NCBI GenBank assembly: GCA_021827865.1
Contig: JAKAUC010000009.1
Location: 372,001 to 436,000 of the forward strand
DNA: 64,000 nt
From: an archaeon
GTDB lineage: Archaea; Thermoproteota; Nitrososphaeria; Nitrososphaerales; Gagatemarchaeaceae
Direction of reading: 5' to 3'
Both the position numbers and the translations under genes were made by a program. Under the pieces are notes generated by a model. It saw nothing but the letters and a program-made list of their open reading frames with translations. It was not told where the DNA came from and did no database searches. This document shows positions 35,556 to 44,271 of this stretch, one piece after another. Each line of letters starts with the position of its first letter. The first letter of the stretch is position 1.

Positions 35556-37310
35556 TCAGTCAGGGCGAGGGTCGACCGCGGGACCCACCGCTCCAGGCAC
35601 CCGCTCGCCGGTCTGGCCCGTTGGAATCTTGGGCCTCTCAGTCCCCTTGAGCTCCTCGAAGTGGATGTACGTCCTTCCCCGGAGCGCCGAGGCAACCGCG
35701 GCCGCAAACGAGAGCACGGCTCCGATATAGAAGGTCAGCCTGAGCGCCGACATGAAGGCGGGGGCGATGGCCGTCGGGAAGAAGTCCTTGCCGGTCAGGT
35801 ACGCCAGCGTCGCCGGCGGGATGGACGATGTCAGAGACGCGGGGGCGGCGCTCAGGGTCGCCGCGACCGGGTTGTAGCCCAGGAAGGCGGCGAAGAGCGC
35901 GTTGGTCGGGGGGATCTGATTGAAGGTGGCAGCGAGCTGAGGCACCCCAGCGCTGCTCAGGGCGTTGCCCAGCGCCCCCGGGAGGGAGGCAGCGAGGGCG
36001 ACGAGGACTATGGAGAAGAAGACGCCGAGGCTCGCGGTCTGGCCCACGTTCTGGATCGTCGCCCTCATCCCCGAGGCCGCCCCCCTCTGCTCGGCCGGGG
36101 ACGCGTTCATTATCGCCGCCGTATTGGGAGCGGCGAACATCCCGCCTCCGAGCCCCATCAGGAAGATTATCGCCGCGAACTCGGGGAAGGCGAAGTCGTA
36201 TGGGAGGAACGAAAGCAGGATGAAGGTGACCCCTGTTATCACCATGCCGAGGGTGGCCAGGAACCTCGCCCCCCGCCTGTCTGAGATTCGCCCGCTTATG
36301 GGTCCCATCACCACGAAGCCAACAAGCATGGGGGTGATGTAGATCCCCGACCAGAAGGGGGTGGACTGGTAGGAGTAACCGTGCAGGGGGAGCCAGATCC
36401 CCTGAAGCAGTATGATGAGCATCAGCTGCACGCCCCCCCTCCCGATTGCCGCCAGAAGCCCGGCGAAGTTCCCGGCGCTGAAGGCCTGGTTCTTGAACAG
36501 GCTGAGCCTGAACATAGGGTCCTCGACCTTCGCCTCTATCAGTGGGAACACGAGGAGGCAGCCGGCTCCCACGGTCAGCGCCCCTATGACCCAGGGGTTC
36601 CCCCACCCCATGTCGGAGGTGCCGTATGGCTGGAGGCCGTAGGTCACCCCCACGAGCAGTAGGATCAGCCCCAGGGCGAAGGTCACGTTCCCCCAGTAGT
36701 CCAACTTCTGGTGCTTCTTCACCGACACAACCTCCCTAAGCTTCAGATAGGACCAGGCCGTCCCGAAGATGCCGACCGGGACGCTCACCAGGAAGATGAA
36801 GCGCCAGTTGATCGCGGCCAGGATCCCCCCCATGATGATCCCGAGGAGCGACCCCGCCAGGGCCGCGACCATGTTGATCCCGAGGGCCTGGGCGCGCTCG
36901 TTGGCAGGGAAGGCGTCGGTCACGATGGCTGCGCTGTTCGACCAGAGGAAGGCAGCCCCGACGCCCTGGACTATCCTGAAGGCGATAAGCTCCATCGCCC
37001 CGGTGCTCCCTGTGTTGGGGGTGAGGTAGGCTAGGAACGAGCCCAGGGTGAATATGGCGAACCCGAGGTTGTAGAGCCTGACCCGGCCGAACATGTCTGA
37101 GATCCTGCCGAAGGTGACGAGGAGGGTGGCGGTGACAATGCTGTACCCGAAGAGGATCCAGAGGAGGTACTGGAAGGACCCGAAGGCGAGGGGGTCAATC
37201 TTGATACCGTTGAAGATGGCCGGGAGCGAAATCAGCACGATGGTGCCGTCGATGGTGGCCATCAGCACCCCGATGGTGGTGTTGGACAGCACCGTCCACT
37301 TGTATTGCAT
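35556..37310 (-). CDS. MFS transporter, DHA2-like, in a PadR-linked operon
   Basis: A 584-residue major facilitator of the 14-helix DHA2 type. Motif A is GRISDMFGRVRLYN, and later loops carry GRISDRRGARFL. A long outer loop near residues 440-510 (Ala/Pro rich, IPPTNALFAAFLGYNPVAAT) makes it about 100 residues longer than its paralogue at 15998, with which it shares the start MQYKWTVL. It probably exports toxic or antibiotic-like compounds. A PadR regulator lies 57 bp upstream on the same strand, the classic layout for inducible efflux. Confidence 0.9.
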   Translation of the reverse strand: MQYKWTVLSNTTIGVLMATIDGTIVLISLPAIFNGIKIDPLAFGSFQYLLWILFGYSIVTATLLVTFGRISDMFGRVRLYNLGFAIFTLGSFLAYLTPNTGSTGAMELIAFRIVQGVGAAFLWSNSAAIVTDAFPANERAQALGINMVAALAGSLLGIIMGGILAAINWRFIFLVSVPVGIFGTAWSYLKLREVVSVKKHQKLDYWGNVTFALGLILLLVGVTYGLQPYGTSDMGWGNPWVIGALTVGAGCLLVFPLIEAKVEDPMFRLSLFKNQAFSAGNFAGLLAAIGRGGVQLMLIILLQGIWLPLHGYSYQSTPFWSGIYITPMLVGFVVMGPISGRISDRRGARFLATLGMVITGVTFILLSFLPYDFAFPEFAAIIFLMGLGGGMFAAPNTAAIMNASPAEQRGAASGMRATIQNVGQTASLGVFFSIVLVALAASLPGALGNALSSAGVPQLAATFNQIPPTNALFAAFLGYNPVAATLSAAPASLTSSIPPATLAYLTGKDFFPTAIAPAFMSALRLTFYIGAVLSFAAAVASALRGRTYIHFEELKGTERPKIPTGQTGERVPGAVGPAVDPRPD

Positions 37311-37367
37311 GCTCAGCCCGTCCCCTCTATGGAATGCACTGGAACCATGTTCTGCGATGTCCCTCCT

Positions 37368-37943
37368 CTAGTATCTTCGGCGTGGCCGCGGCGGGGCGCC
37401 GTGAAGGACCGCCCTCTGCAACTGGAGCTGAGAGTCGATCCACCCGATCTGGGTCTCCATGAACAGCCTGAGCTCCTTGAGATACGCCACCCTCTCCGGA
37501 AGGGGGATCTCGGACATCCTCTCCCTCAGCTGTTGGGCCCCCTCCTTGTATCTGTTCACCACGAGCGGGACGTAGACCGTCGGCGGGAGAATATCTGAGA
37601 ACAGGCGGGCGACGACCCTCTCCTTCCTTCCCAGGCTGGCGAGCCTTTCGCGCATCTCCCTGAGCGCTCTCTGGCCCTCCGCGGTCATCATGTACGCCTT
37701 GGCCCCTGAAGCGCCGACGCCCGGCGCTGCCCTCACGAGCCCGTCGGAGACCAGCCCCTTCAGCGTGGGATACATGGTCCCCGGCCCCGGCCTCCAGGCG
37801 CCTTCCGTCCTCTCGTCTATCTTCTGGATTATCGAGTAGCCCGTCTCAGGTCCCCGGGAGAGGAGTGTCATGATGTAGAGCCGCAGGAACCCACGAGGGA
37901 CGGCCTGGGGATTGAGCCAACGCTTCGAGAGGGGGCGGGCCAT
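37368..37943 (-). CDS. PadR-family transcriptional regulator
   Basis: A 191-residue PadR/Vir-type winged-helix regulator. The N-terminal domain reads LYIMTLLSRGPETGYSIIQK, then RPGPGTMYPTLKGLVSDGLV, with the basic wing ending GAKAYMMTAEGQRAL. The helical C-terminal half provides dimerisation. PadR proteins usually repress efflux or detoxification genes and respond to the exported compound. ATG 37943 lies about 35 nt from box A CTTTTATA (37974-37981). It is the first gene of padR-MFS-membrane protein and probably autoregulates from the site at 37989. Confidence 0.92.
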   Translation of the reverse strand: MARPLSKRWLNPQAVPRGFLRLYIMTLLSRGPETGYSIIQKIDERTEGAWRPGPGTMYPTLKGLVSDGLVRAAPGVGASGAKAYMMTAEGQRALREMRERLASLGRKERVVARLFSDILPPTVYVPLVVNRYKEGAQQLRERMSEIPLPERVAYLKELRLFMETQIGWIDSQLQLQRAVLHGAPPRPRRRY

Positions 37944-38048
37944 GCTAAGAGCGTCCCACGGCTGAGGGTGCGGTATAAAAGTAGTATTCGATATCGTATC
38001 AGATAACCCTTAAATCCTGACCCTCGGCCGGGCTGTAAGGCTTCCCCG
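37944..38048. promoter_or_regulatory. Divergent promoter region with CGATATCG operator core
   Basis: Minus-strand box A CTTTTATA (37974-37981) serves padR and plus-strand box A CTTAAATC (38009-38016) serves the ABC gene. Between them lies the imperfect dyad TATTCGATATCGTATC around CGATATCG (37989-37996), directly behind the padR box A. It is a likely PadR operator, able to affect both directions. Confidence 0.5.
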
Positions 38049-38981
38049 TTGTCTCCATCCATCGAAGCGCGCCAGCTCTCCAAGAGCTACGGACAGTTCG
38101 CGGCGCTCACGAAGCTCGACCTCAAGATCCAGGGGACGAAGTGCGTGGGGTTCCTCGGCCCCAACGGCGCAGGGAAGACAACCACCATGAAGATACTCGC
38201 GGGCCTGATCAGGGCCACGGAGGGGACGGCGCTTATCAACGGGGTAGACGTTGCGAAAGACAAGAGAGGGGCGCTGGCGTCCTGCTCCACCCTCATCGAG
38301 ACCCCCGAAATCTACCCTTCGCTGACCCCCAAGGAGGCGCTCTCCATGCTCTGCGAGATCCGGGGGGTCCCTCGCGGGGAGAGGAACAAGAGGATAGACG
38401 AGGCGCTTGCGAGGGTCAAGATGAGCGAATGGGAGAACAAGAAGGTCGGAGGGTTCTCCAAAGGGATGAAGCAGAGGGTGAACGTGGCCTCGACGCTCCT
38501 GAGCGACCCGGAAGTGATCATACTCGACGAGCCCTCGACAGGACTGGACCCCAGGGGGATGAGCGAGGTCAGGGACATCGTGATGTCCCTCAAAGACAGG
38601 CTCGTCTTCATGAGCTCCCACCTTCTCGCCGAGGTGACAGAGGTCTGCCAGGAGGTGGCGATGATAGACCATGGGAAGCTCCTGGTGTATGACACCATCG
38701 AAAACGTGACTGGGAAGTTCGCCGGAGGGGGGAACGCCGTGGAGATCGGCTTCGCGGGGGGAGTAGACGAGCCCCTCAGGCTCCGCGTCTCAAAGCTCCA
38801 GGGCGTGTCGTCCGCCACCAGGTCGAATGACAGGCACCTGATAGTGAAGTTCGACCATGCAGCAGTCACCCAGGACAAGCTCCTCGAGCTGGTGGCAGGT
38901 CTGAAGGCTGGTGCGCTGACGTTCGCCCCGGCTTCGGGGCTCGAAGACGCCTATCTGTCGCTGATCAAGGAGACCCTTTAG
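38049..38981 (+). CDS. ABC transporter ATP-binding protein
   Basis: A 310-residue ABC ATPase of the drug/NatA-like subgroup. Walker A is GPNGAGKTTT, the Q-loop region follows CSTLIETPEIYP, the signature is FSKGMKQRVNVA, Walker B is VIILDEPSTGLDP, and the switch histidine is in MSSHLLAEV. A C-terminal domain of about 90 residues follows, typical of exporters with a separate ABC-2 permease. TTG 38049 is about 36 nt from its box A. The permease starts 3 bp after its stop, so the pair forms one exporter, adjacent to and divergent from padR. Confidence 0.92.
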   Translation: MSPSIEARQLSKSYGQFAALTKLDLKIQGTKCVGFLGPNGAGKTTTMKILAGLIRATEGTALINGVDVAKDKRGALASCSTLIETPEIYPSLTPKEALSMLCEIRGVPRGERNKRIDEALARVKMSEWENKKVGGFSKGMKQRVNVASTLLSDPEVIILDEPSTGLDPRGMSEVRDIVMSLKDRLVFMSSHLLAEVTEVCQEVAMIDHGKLLVYDTIENVTGKFAGGGNAVEIGFAGGVDEPLRLRVSKLQGVSSATRSNDRHLIVKFDHAAVTQDKLLELVAGLKAGALTFAPASGLEDAYLSLIKETL

Positions 38982-38984
38982 GAC

Positions 38985-39836
38985 ATGTCGGAAGAGCACC
39001 CCAGAGCGAAGGCGGGTTCACTGGCCCACGTCTGGATCTCTGCGAAGTACAACTTCCTCAACTATTTCAGGGCGCGGCGGTTCTACGTCATGCTCGCCAT
39101 CATTCTGATCATATCCGGGCTCCTCACCGTCCTCGTCGGGTACTACAGGCCCCCTGGCTTCGTTGATGGGAACGCGCTGGGCTTCTACGGGGCGGGATGG
39201 GGGAGTTTCGCCAACTTCGTGGTGGTCCTTTCCGCCGCCTTCTTCGGAGGAGATGCCATTTCAGGGGAGTTCCAGAACCGGACGGGTTACTTCCTGGTCC
39301 CCAACCCAATCAGAAGGTCGGCCATCTACCTCGGGAAGTGGATCGCGGCCCTGGTCGCGTCGACCATCGTCCTCGCGGTGTTCGCCCTGGCCATGCTGGC
39401 CAACGGCCTGTTCTACTTCCCTGGGACCGTCCCCTGGGAGTTCGTGCAGTCGGTTGCCTTCGCCTTCGTATACATGGTGGCGGCCCTGTCGCTCGCCTTC
39501 GCTTTCAGCTCCTTGTTCAAGAGCAGCTCCATCTCCATACTCATGAGCGTGATACTCCTGCTCTTTGTCTTCAATGTCGTCGACACCGTCGCGGCCCTGG
39601 TCGCCGGGATCGAGCCCTGGTTCTCCATCACCTATGGCGCGGGCATCGTGTCCAACATCCTGACCGTGCCGTATCCCGCAGCCAAGACGGTGGTAGCTGC
39701 AGGGCCAGGAGGCAGGTTCACCATCTCCCAGTTCAACGCGACCGTCCCCGAGGGGCTTCTGATACTCGGGATCTACTTCGTGGTGATGCTGGTACTCGGC
39801 CTAGTCCTGTTCGAGCGGAAGGAATTCACGTCCTAG
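38985..39836 (+). CDS. ABC-2 type transporter permease
   Basis: A 283-residue permease with six predicted helices, partner of the ATPase encoded just upstream. The N-terminal helix is YVMLAIILIISGLLTVLVGY; the AFFGGDAISGEFQNRTGYFL segment is the cytoplasmic coupling motif typical of ABC-2 permeases (GE..x.T...L..P). The last helix ends in LFERKEF. Substrate unknown; such pairs export drugs, lipids or peptides, or act in membrane stress. The stop overlaps that of the convergent phosphoesterase by 4 bp (CTAG). Confidence 0.88.
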   Translation: MSEEHPRAKAGSLAHVWISAKYNFLNYFRARRFYVMLAIILIISGLLTVLVGYYRPPGFVDGNALGFYGAGWGSFANFVVVLSAAFFGGDAISGEFQNRTGYFLVPNPIRRSAIYLGKWIAALVASTIVLAVFALAMLANGLFYFPGTVPWEFVQSVAFAFVYMVAALSLAFAFSSLFKSSSISILMSVILLLFVFNVVDTVAALVAGIEPWFSITYGAGIVSNILTVPYPAAKTVVAAGPGGRFTISQFNATVPEGLLILGIYFVVMLVLGLVLFERKEFTS

Positions 39837-40777
39837 CCGCTCGTGAGCATAAAGTCGTGGACCTTCCCCGGTTCTAGGTTGGCCAGCACCCCGCGGAGGA
39901 TTCCATCGGCGTATTCGCTCCCCGGATTGAGGCAGAGGGTTCGCCCTATCCTCACGAAACCCTTCGACTCGTGGATGTGCCCGTGGAGGCCGAGCAGGGG
40001 CGAATGCTTTTCGATAGCCTTCCGCACGGCAGAGCTCCCCGCGTGGATGTACTTGACGCCGAGGCCTTCCTTCACGTAGTTGAAGTCGTGGCTGACGGCT
40101 GGGGCCCTGTCCAGCTCAGTGTTTATCGGAGGGACGTGGAGGTTGTAGACGGCGTCCTCGGGCCTGTTCACCTGCGACGCGAGGCGCTCTATAATCTCCC
40201 CGAGCCTCTCCTCGCTCACCTCCCTGGGGCTCTTCCAGGGAGTGGGGTTGGCGGTGCCCAAGGTTATCATCTCGAATCCGCCATCGAGTTCGACGACCCT
40301 GTCTTCCGGGTTGACGAACGGGCCGGAGTCCACCAGGACCGAATCGATTTCGAGCTTGTCGTCATTCCCCGGCGAGACGTAGCACACGGTCCCCGTCCCC
40401 TTCAGCCTCTCCTGTGCCAGCGCCACCCAGGACGTCAGGACTTCGGCCATGGCATCGTTGAAGACCTTCTCCTCCTTGGCCTTGTCCGCCTGGATCTCCG
40501 CCAGCCCCGCTCTGGTGGTGACCACCGAATACTGCCCCGCGTCCTGCAGCCTCTTCCTGACTTCGTCCACCTTCTCCTTTCCGAAGACGGCTCGCTCGCC
40601 GAAGACCTGGGCCTCGTACTTCCCGTCCTCTCTCTCGACGACCGGTATGAGGACCTTGCCGGTGATGTCTCCGCCTAGGATAAGGCAGCTGGCCTTGTAC
40701 ACCTTGGCCGCGTTGAGGAACTTCCTGAAGCACCTGTCCGAGCCGTGGACGTCAGTCGTGAAGAATATCCGGGTCAT
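39833..40777 (-). CDS. Calcineurin-like metallophosphoesterase
   Basis: A 314-residue metallophosphoesterase with the five family blocks: TTDVHGSDRC, LILGGDITGK, SPGNDDKLEID, YNLHVPPINTE and LGLHGHIHES. These give the two-metal site ligands Asp, His, Asp, Asn and His. A long helical insertion lies between the second and third blocks (about residues 55-135). Archaeal members act as phosphodiesterases or phosphatases of unknown in vivo substrate. A box A GTTAAATAC (40810-40818) lies about 37 nt before ATG 40777. Confidence 0.88.
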   Translation of the reverse strand: MTRIFFTTDVHGSDRCFRKFLNAAKVYKASCLILGGDITGKVLIPVVEREDGKYEAQVFGERAVFGKEKVDEVRKRLQDAGQYSVVTTRAGLAEIQADKAKEEKVFNDAMAEVLTSWVALAQERLKGTGTVCYVSPGNDDKLEIDSVLVDSGPFVNPEDRVVELDGGFEMITLGTANPTPWKSPREVSEERLGEIIERLASQVNRPEDAVYNLHVPPINTELDRAPAVSHDFNYVKEGLGVKYIHAGSSAVRKAIEKHSPLLGLHGHIHESKGFVRIGRTLCLNPGSEYADGILRGVLANLEPGKVHDFMLTSG

Positions 40778-40914
40778 GGCAGGGTGCCAGGGCCGCCGAC
40801 CCCCGGTCCGTATTTAACGTGGCTTGACGTAAGCCTGCTAATCGTCTTCGTTTTGGTTCATGACGGAAGGCAGAGGGTTGTTGCCGCAGCGCTCGCCAGC
40901 AGGCATTGGAGGGA

Positions 40915-40933
40915 CCCGGCCAGCCTGGCCGGG
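40915..40933 (-). terminator. GC-rich hairpin downstream of coxG
   Basis: CCCGGCCA/TGGCCGGG pair perfectly (8 bp) around a GCC loop in the 215-bp gap after coxG in its direction of transcription. There is no T run, so a termination role is uncertain. The remainder of 40778-40992 contains only the box A of the phosphoesterase gene. Confidence 0.3.
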
Positions 40934-40992
40934 GACGCCGGTGCCTCCCGCCTTCATCCCCCGGGAGCGCCGCTGGCCTGACCGCTCAGGGC

Positions 40993-41439
40993 TCAGGCTG
41001 CCTCTTCGATTGCCTTGGTGATCCCTTCGAAGATTTCGGCCACCTTCTTGGTCGCGAAGCCCTTCAGGAGGGACGAGCCCAGGCCCGCCATCACGCCCGT
41101 TATCTCAGCGTCCGCCGACCAGCCCATGGTGGTTGACGAACCCCCAGCCAGGTCGAAGACGCTGGTGATCTTCATGGCGCTCCCGCTCCCCGTCCCTTCC
41201 GCGACCAACGTCGCCTTGGAGCCGGGCGCGGTCTTCGAGATGCTCATCTTCACCTTCAGCGCGCTCGACACCACCGCGACCCTCAGCTTCATCCTTGCTT
41301 CCAGGCTCTGGGCGTCGAGCACGTGGACGTCCTCGGCGTCTGGGAGTGTCTTGGCTATGAAATTGGGGTCGGTGAGGAGGGCGTACACCTTGCTCTGGGG
41401 GGCGTTGATGACGGTCGACCCGTCGAGGTGGAGTTGCAT
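40993..41439 (-). CDS. CoxG/SRPBCC family protein
   Basis: A 148-residue SRPBCC-fold protein of the CoxG (carbon monoxide dehydrogenase subunit G) family. It begins MQLHLDGSTVINAPQSKVY and LLTDPNFIAKTLPDAEDV, followed by beta strands and a GWSADAEITGVMAGLGSSLL segment before the C-terminal helix. CoxG-like proteins bind small hydrophobic molecules or anchor CO dehydrogenase to membranes; no molybdenum hydroxylase genes are nearby, so the role here is open. ATG 41439 is chosen: it is 27 nt from box A TTATATC (41461-41467), although the open frame runs back to 41562. Confidence 0.87.
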   Translation of the reverse strand: MQLHLDGSTVINAPQSKVYALLTDPNFIAKTLPDAEDVHVLDAQSLEARMKLRVAVVSSALKVKMSISKTAPGSKATLVAEGTGSGSAMKITSVFDLAGGSSTTMGWSADAEITGVMAGLGSSLLKGFATKKVAEIFEGITKAIEEAA

Positions 41440-41488
41440 GGCGAACCGGCGCTCCCGGGCGATATAACCCCTATCCGACGGCGGAACG

Positions 41489-41731
41489 TCATATGGGGAG
41501 CGCGGCCCTGGCCAGAAGCCCGCGCGGCCCCCGCGGCGCGGCTGAGGCTGCACCGAGTGCAACGAAGATGGCGAGGATGGCCAGGTTCGCGACTAGGACC
41601 GCGAGGTTCCCAGGCTCCCAATAGAACCTGTTCATGACGGTGACGGCGGTCGACAGGGAGGCGCCGAGAACTGCCACGACCAGGGAGAACCTGCGCAGCC
41701 TGCTGTGATGGTCCATGGGGCCCTGCGTCAT
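41489..41731 (-). CDS. Small two-helix membrane protein coupled to acyl-CoA dehydrogenase
   Basis: An 80-residue protein with two hydrophobic helices (FSLVVAVLGASLSTAVTV and LAVLVANLAILAIFVALGAA) and a basic C-terminus. ATG 41731 overlaps the acyl-CoA dehydrogenase stop as ATGA, the standard coupling seen elsewhere in this window; ATG 41716 is an alternative. Function unknown. Its position suggests it is made in a set ratio with the dehydrogenase, perhaps as a membrane tether or electron-transfer partner, but that is speculation. Confidence 0.6.
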   Translation of the reverse strand: MTQGPMDHHSRLRRFSLVVAVLGASLSTAVTVMNRFYWEPGNLAVLVANLAILAIFVALGAASAAPRGPRGLLARAALPI

Positions 41732-42951
41732 CTGTACGCCTCGAACTGCTTCCCCAGGACCGACGACGCTATCTTGAGCTCCATTATCTCGTCGGTGCCC
41801 TCGTAGATCCTGGCGACCCTGGAGTCCAGGAAGTGCTTTGCGACGGGGGACATTATCGAGTATCCGAACCCCCCGAAGCACTGCACGGCCCTGTCCGCCG
41901 ACTCGAAGGCGCACCTTGACGACATGTACTTCGCCACCGCGGAGAGCCTGTCCGCCTCCGAGCGGAGCGAGACGTCCCTGGGGGAGCCTCCGAATTCGTC
42001 CTTCTTCAGCGCTGCCCTGTAGACCAGCCACCTGCACGCCTCGAGGCTGGATTCGATGAAGGCGACGTGCTTCTGGATCAGCTGGTGCCTGGCTATCTCC
42101 TTCCCGTGCTGCACCCTGGACGTGGTCCGCTCCCTGACCTGGTTGAGGCAGTCCTCCATCACCCCGAGGCACCCGGACGCGATGCCTATCCGGCCGTTGA
42201 GGAGGGCCGAGTATGCGACCGAGAGCCCCTTCCCTTCTTCACCGAGCACGTCTTCCTTTGGCACGAACGCCCCGTCGAGGCTGACCAGGGACGTGTCCGA
42301 GGTGAAGAGCCCTATCTTCTCTTCGAGCCTCATGTCTACGCTGAACCCCTCCCGCTTGGTGTCGACCAAGAAGGCGGTGACCCCTTTGGAGTCGCCCTGA
42401 GGTCGGGCGAAGACTATCATGTTGGTCGCGATCGAGCCGTTCGAGATCAGATACTTCGACCCCGTCAGCCTGAACCCAGCCCCTTCCCTGGCGTAGCTGG
42501 TCTTCAGCGACCCGGGGTCGGAGCCGGCCTCCGGCTCGGTGAGGCCGTAGGCGAACAGGACGTCGCCCTTCGCCGCCGCAGGGAGGTACCTGTCCTTCTG
42601 TTCCTCGCTCCCCCAGTCTTGGACAGCGAGGCTCCCTAGGCACATGTGGACGTCCGCGAGCGTGATGACCCCCATCCCCGTCTGCCCCATCCTCTCCAGG
42701 AAGAGGGCCTCGGCGAGCTGGCGCGCCCCCCGGCCCCCGTACTTCGTGGCTATCGGGACCCCCATCAGGTTGTGCCGCCTGAGCACCCCGGCTATCTCGG
42801 GGTTGTATTTTCTCTCCACGTACTTCTCGAACTCAGAGACGAGCAGTTCCGCAGCGGCGGCGTCGGCGTCCTGGAGGAGCACCTTCTCCTCCTCCCCGAG
42901 CCCGACGAGGCGGTCCACCTCGTCCACCGAGGACTGGAACAGCGTTTCCAT
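41728..42951 (-). CDS. Acyl-CoA dehydrogenase
   Basis: A 407-residue FAD-dependent acyl-CoA dehydrogenase. FAD-contacting blocks are AYGLTEPEAGSDPGSLKT and TGSKYLISNGSIA; the C-terminal signature is QCFGGFGYS and the catalytic glutamate lies in RIYEGTDEIMEL, the position used by short- and medium-chain enzymes. It introduces the alpha-beta double bond in fatty or branched-chain acyl-CoA oxidation and passes electrons to ETF. No ETF or thiolase gene is adjacent. ATG 42951 is 29 nt from the symmetric box A GGATTTAATCC (42975-42985). Confidence 0.93.
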   Translation of the reverse strand: METLFQSSVDEVDRLVGLGEEEKVLLQDADAAAAELLVSEFEKYVERKYNPEIAGVLRRHNLMGVPIATKYGGRGARQLAEALFLERMGQTGMGVITLADVHMCLGSLAVQDWGSEEQKDRYLPAAAKGDVLFAYGLTEPEAGSDPGSLKTSYAREGAGFRLTGSKYLISNGSIATNMIVFARPQGDSKGVTAFLVDTKREGFSVDMRLEEKIGLFTSDTSLVSLDGAFVPKEDVLGEEGKGLSVAYSALLNGRIGIASGCLGVMEDCLNQVRERTTSRVQHGKEIARHQLIQKHVAFIESSLEACRWLVYRAALKKDEFGGSPRDVSLRSEADRLSAVAKYMSSRCAFESADRAVQCFGGFGYSIMSPVAKHFLDSRVARIYEGTDEIMELKIASSVLGKQFEAYR

Positions 42952-42974
42952 GGCTGGCCACCGGAGGGGGGCCC

Positions 42975-42985
42975 GGATTTAATCC
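42975..42985. promoter_or_regulatory. Symmetric box A before acyl-CoA dehydrogenase
   Basis: GGATTTAATCC reads as a TATA-like box on both strands. On the minus strand its centre is 29 nt from the acyl-CoA dehydrogenase ATG; on the plus strand it could serve the small zinc-protein gene. Confidence 0.45.
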
Positions 42986-43033
42986 TCACCGGAGCGCATG
43001 CTTAAGGGCCAATCCCTCTGGAGCGCAGTCGCG

Positions 43034-43237
43034 TTGAAGACAGACGTATCCCCCATGTGGCTGACGTACTACATGGTCGACTGGGGGACGGTCAGGCAGG
43101 AGGGGTCGGAGATGAAGTGCACCCTCTGCGGTCTCCCCCTGATGAAGACTGAGACCGTGACTGACGGCCGAGGCCCAGGGTACGTTGGGTACGTCTGCCA
43201 TGCAGACAAGCAGGTCACCTGGGTGAAGGAAGACTAG
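43034..43237 (+). CDS. Small cysteine-motif protein
   Basis: A protein of about 67 residues with a CxxC in MKCTLCGLPLMKTE and a further Cys-His in GYVCHADKQ, a possible zinc site with three Cys and one His. The frame is open from ATG 42998; TTG 43034 is preferred because CTTAAGGG at 43002-43009 lies about 28 nt before it, and later ATGs (43056, 43110) are also possible. I cannot assign a function. The stop overlaps that of the convergent mazG-like gene by 4 bp (CTAG). Confidence 0.5.
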   Translation: MKTDVSPMWLTYYMVDWGTVRQEGSEMKCTLCGLPLMKTETVTDGRGPGYVGYVCHADKQVTWVKED

Positions 43238-43554
43238 CCCTGTTTCTTGTCCCTGAAGCCTTCGCCGTACCTGTGGGGCCTCGTCATGTTCTTCGTCCAC
43301 TTCGCTTCGAAGACGGCGTCGAGGTCTGCTTCGGGGGAGATCAATCTCGAGGCGTCAAGCACGTAGAATATCACGTCGATCAGCTCCTCGATGGTCTCCT
43401 CCTTCGGCCGCCCCTTCTTCCAGGAGTCCCCGGCCTCCCCGAGCTCTATGAACGCGAAGAGCAGCTTGTTGGCGATCTCGTCGGGGGAGTTGCCGAACCC
43501 CTTCGCCACGACGAGCTCCTCGACCTTCTTCTTCGAAGCTTCCAGCGTCGGCAC
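43234..43554 (-). CDS. MazG-like nucleotide pyrophosphohydrolase
   Basis: A 106-residue all-helical MazG/dUTPase-like NTP pyrophosphohydrolase. The metal-binding pattern is E-x-x-E in IELGEAGDSWKKG and E-x-x-D in TIEELIDVIFYVLD. Such proteins hydrolyse non-canonical or excess NTPs to NMP and pyrophosphate. TTCTTAGCC near 43579-43587 sits about 29 nt before the ATG and may be its box A. Convergent with the small cysteine-motif gene, sharing 4 bp. Confidence 0.83.
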   Translation of the reverse strand: MPTLEASKKKVEELVVAKGFGNSPDEIANKLLFAFIELGEAGDSWKKGRPKEETIEELIDVIFYVLDASRLISPEADLDAVFEAKWTKNMTRPHRYGEGFRDKKQG

Positions 43555-43578
43555 AGGCCGCCAGCCTCCAAAGTGGGG

Positions 43579-44271
43579 CTAAGAATCTTTGGTCCGGGGT
43601 GCAACGACGGCCTTGTAGTACTCGCAGGAGGGGGCGATGGTGCACGACGAGCATTTCGGTCCGATGGGCTTGCAGGTGGTCTGCCCGAACCTCACGAACA
43701 GGTCGTTAAGCTCAAGCCAGTAGCGGCGGGGGACCGTCTTGACGAGCCCAGCCTCGGTCTCCTCGGGAGTCTTCGTCTTCACCAGCCCGAGCCTGTTCGA
43801 AATCCGGTGGACGTGGGTGTCCACGGGTATGGCCGGCTTGTTGAAGGCGTACACGAGGACGCAGTTCGCCGTCTTCCTCCCGACCGAGTGGAGCGTCAGC
43901 AGTTCCTCTTCGCTTTCAGGGACTTCTCCACCGAACTCGGAGACCAGCTGCTTGGACACCCGGATTATGTTCTTCGCCTTCATCCTGTAGAACCCTGCCG
44001 GCCTGATGAGCCGGCTGACGGCGATGGGGTCTGCCTTCGCCAACTCTTCGGGCGTCTTGTACTTGGAAAACAGGTTTTCAGTCGCCCTGGTGGTGTTTTC
44101 ATCCCTGGTCCTGTGGGAGAGAATGGTCCCGATCAGTATGCGGAAAGGGTCCCCCTCCTCGGCTGCCTGCAACTGGGCGAGGGCGGTGGCCCTCCTGTCC
44201 GTGGAGCCATAGACCATCCCCCTGATTTCCCTGAGAAGCTGGGGGATGCCTAGGCGCTCTCGGTGACCCAT
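43579..44271 (-). CDS. nth: Endonuclease III-type DNA glycosylase
   Basis: A DNA glycosylase/AP lyase of about 230 residues for base excision repair of oxidised pyrimidines. The helix-hairpin-helix is [17 protein letters not shown] with the catalytic lysine in GRKTAN, followed by the catalytic aspartate in [14 protein letters not shown]. The C-terminal [4Fe-4S] site reads [17 protein letters not shown], exactly C-x6-C-x2-C-x5-C. A much longer open frame exists upstream but runs through the epimerase gene. ATG 44271 overlaps the epimerase end by 22 bp and is preferred; starting later (ATG in RGMVYGS) is also possible. Confidence 0.93.
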   Translation of the reverse strand: MGHRERLGIPQLLREIRGMVYGSTDRRATALAQLQAAEEGDPFRILIGTILSHRTRDENTTRATENLFSKYKTPEELAKADPIAVSRLIRPAGFYRMKAKNIIRVSKQLVSEFGGEVPESEEELLTLHSVGRKTANCVLVYAFNKPAIPVDTHVHRISNRLGLVKTKTPEETEAGLVKTVPRRYWLELNDLFVRFGQTTCKPIGPKCSSCTIAPSCEYYKAVVAPRTKDS

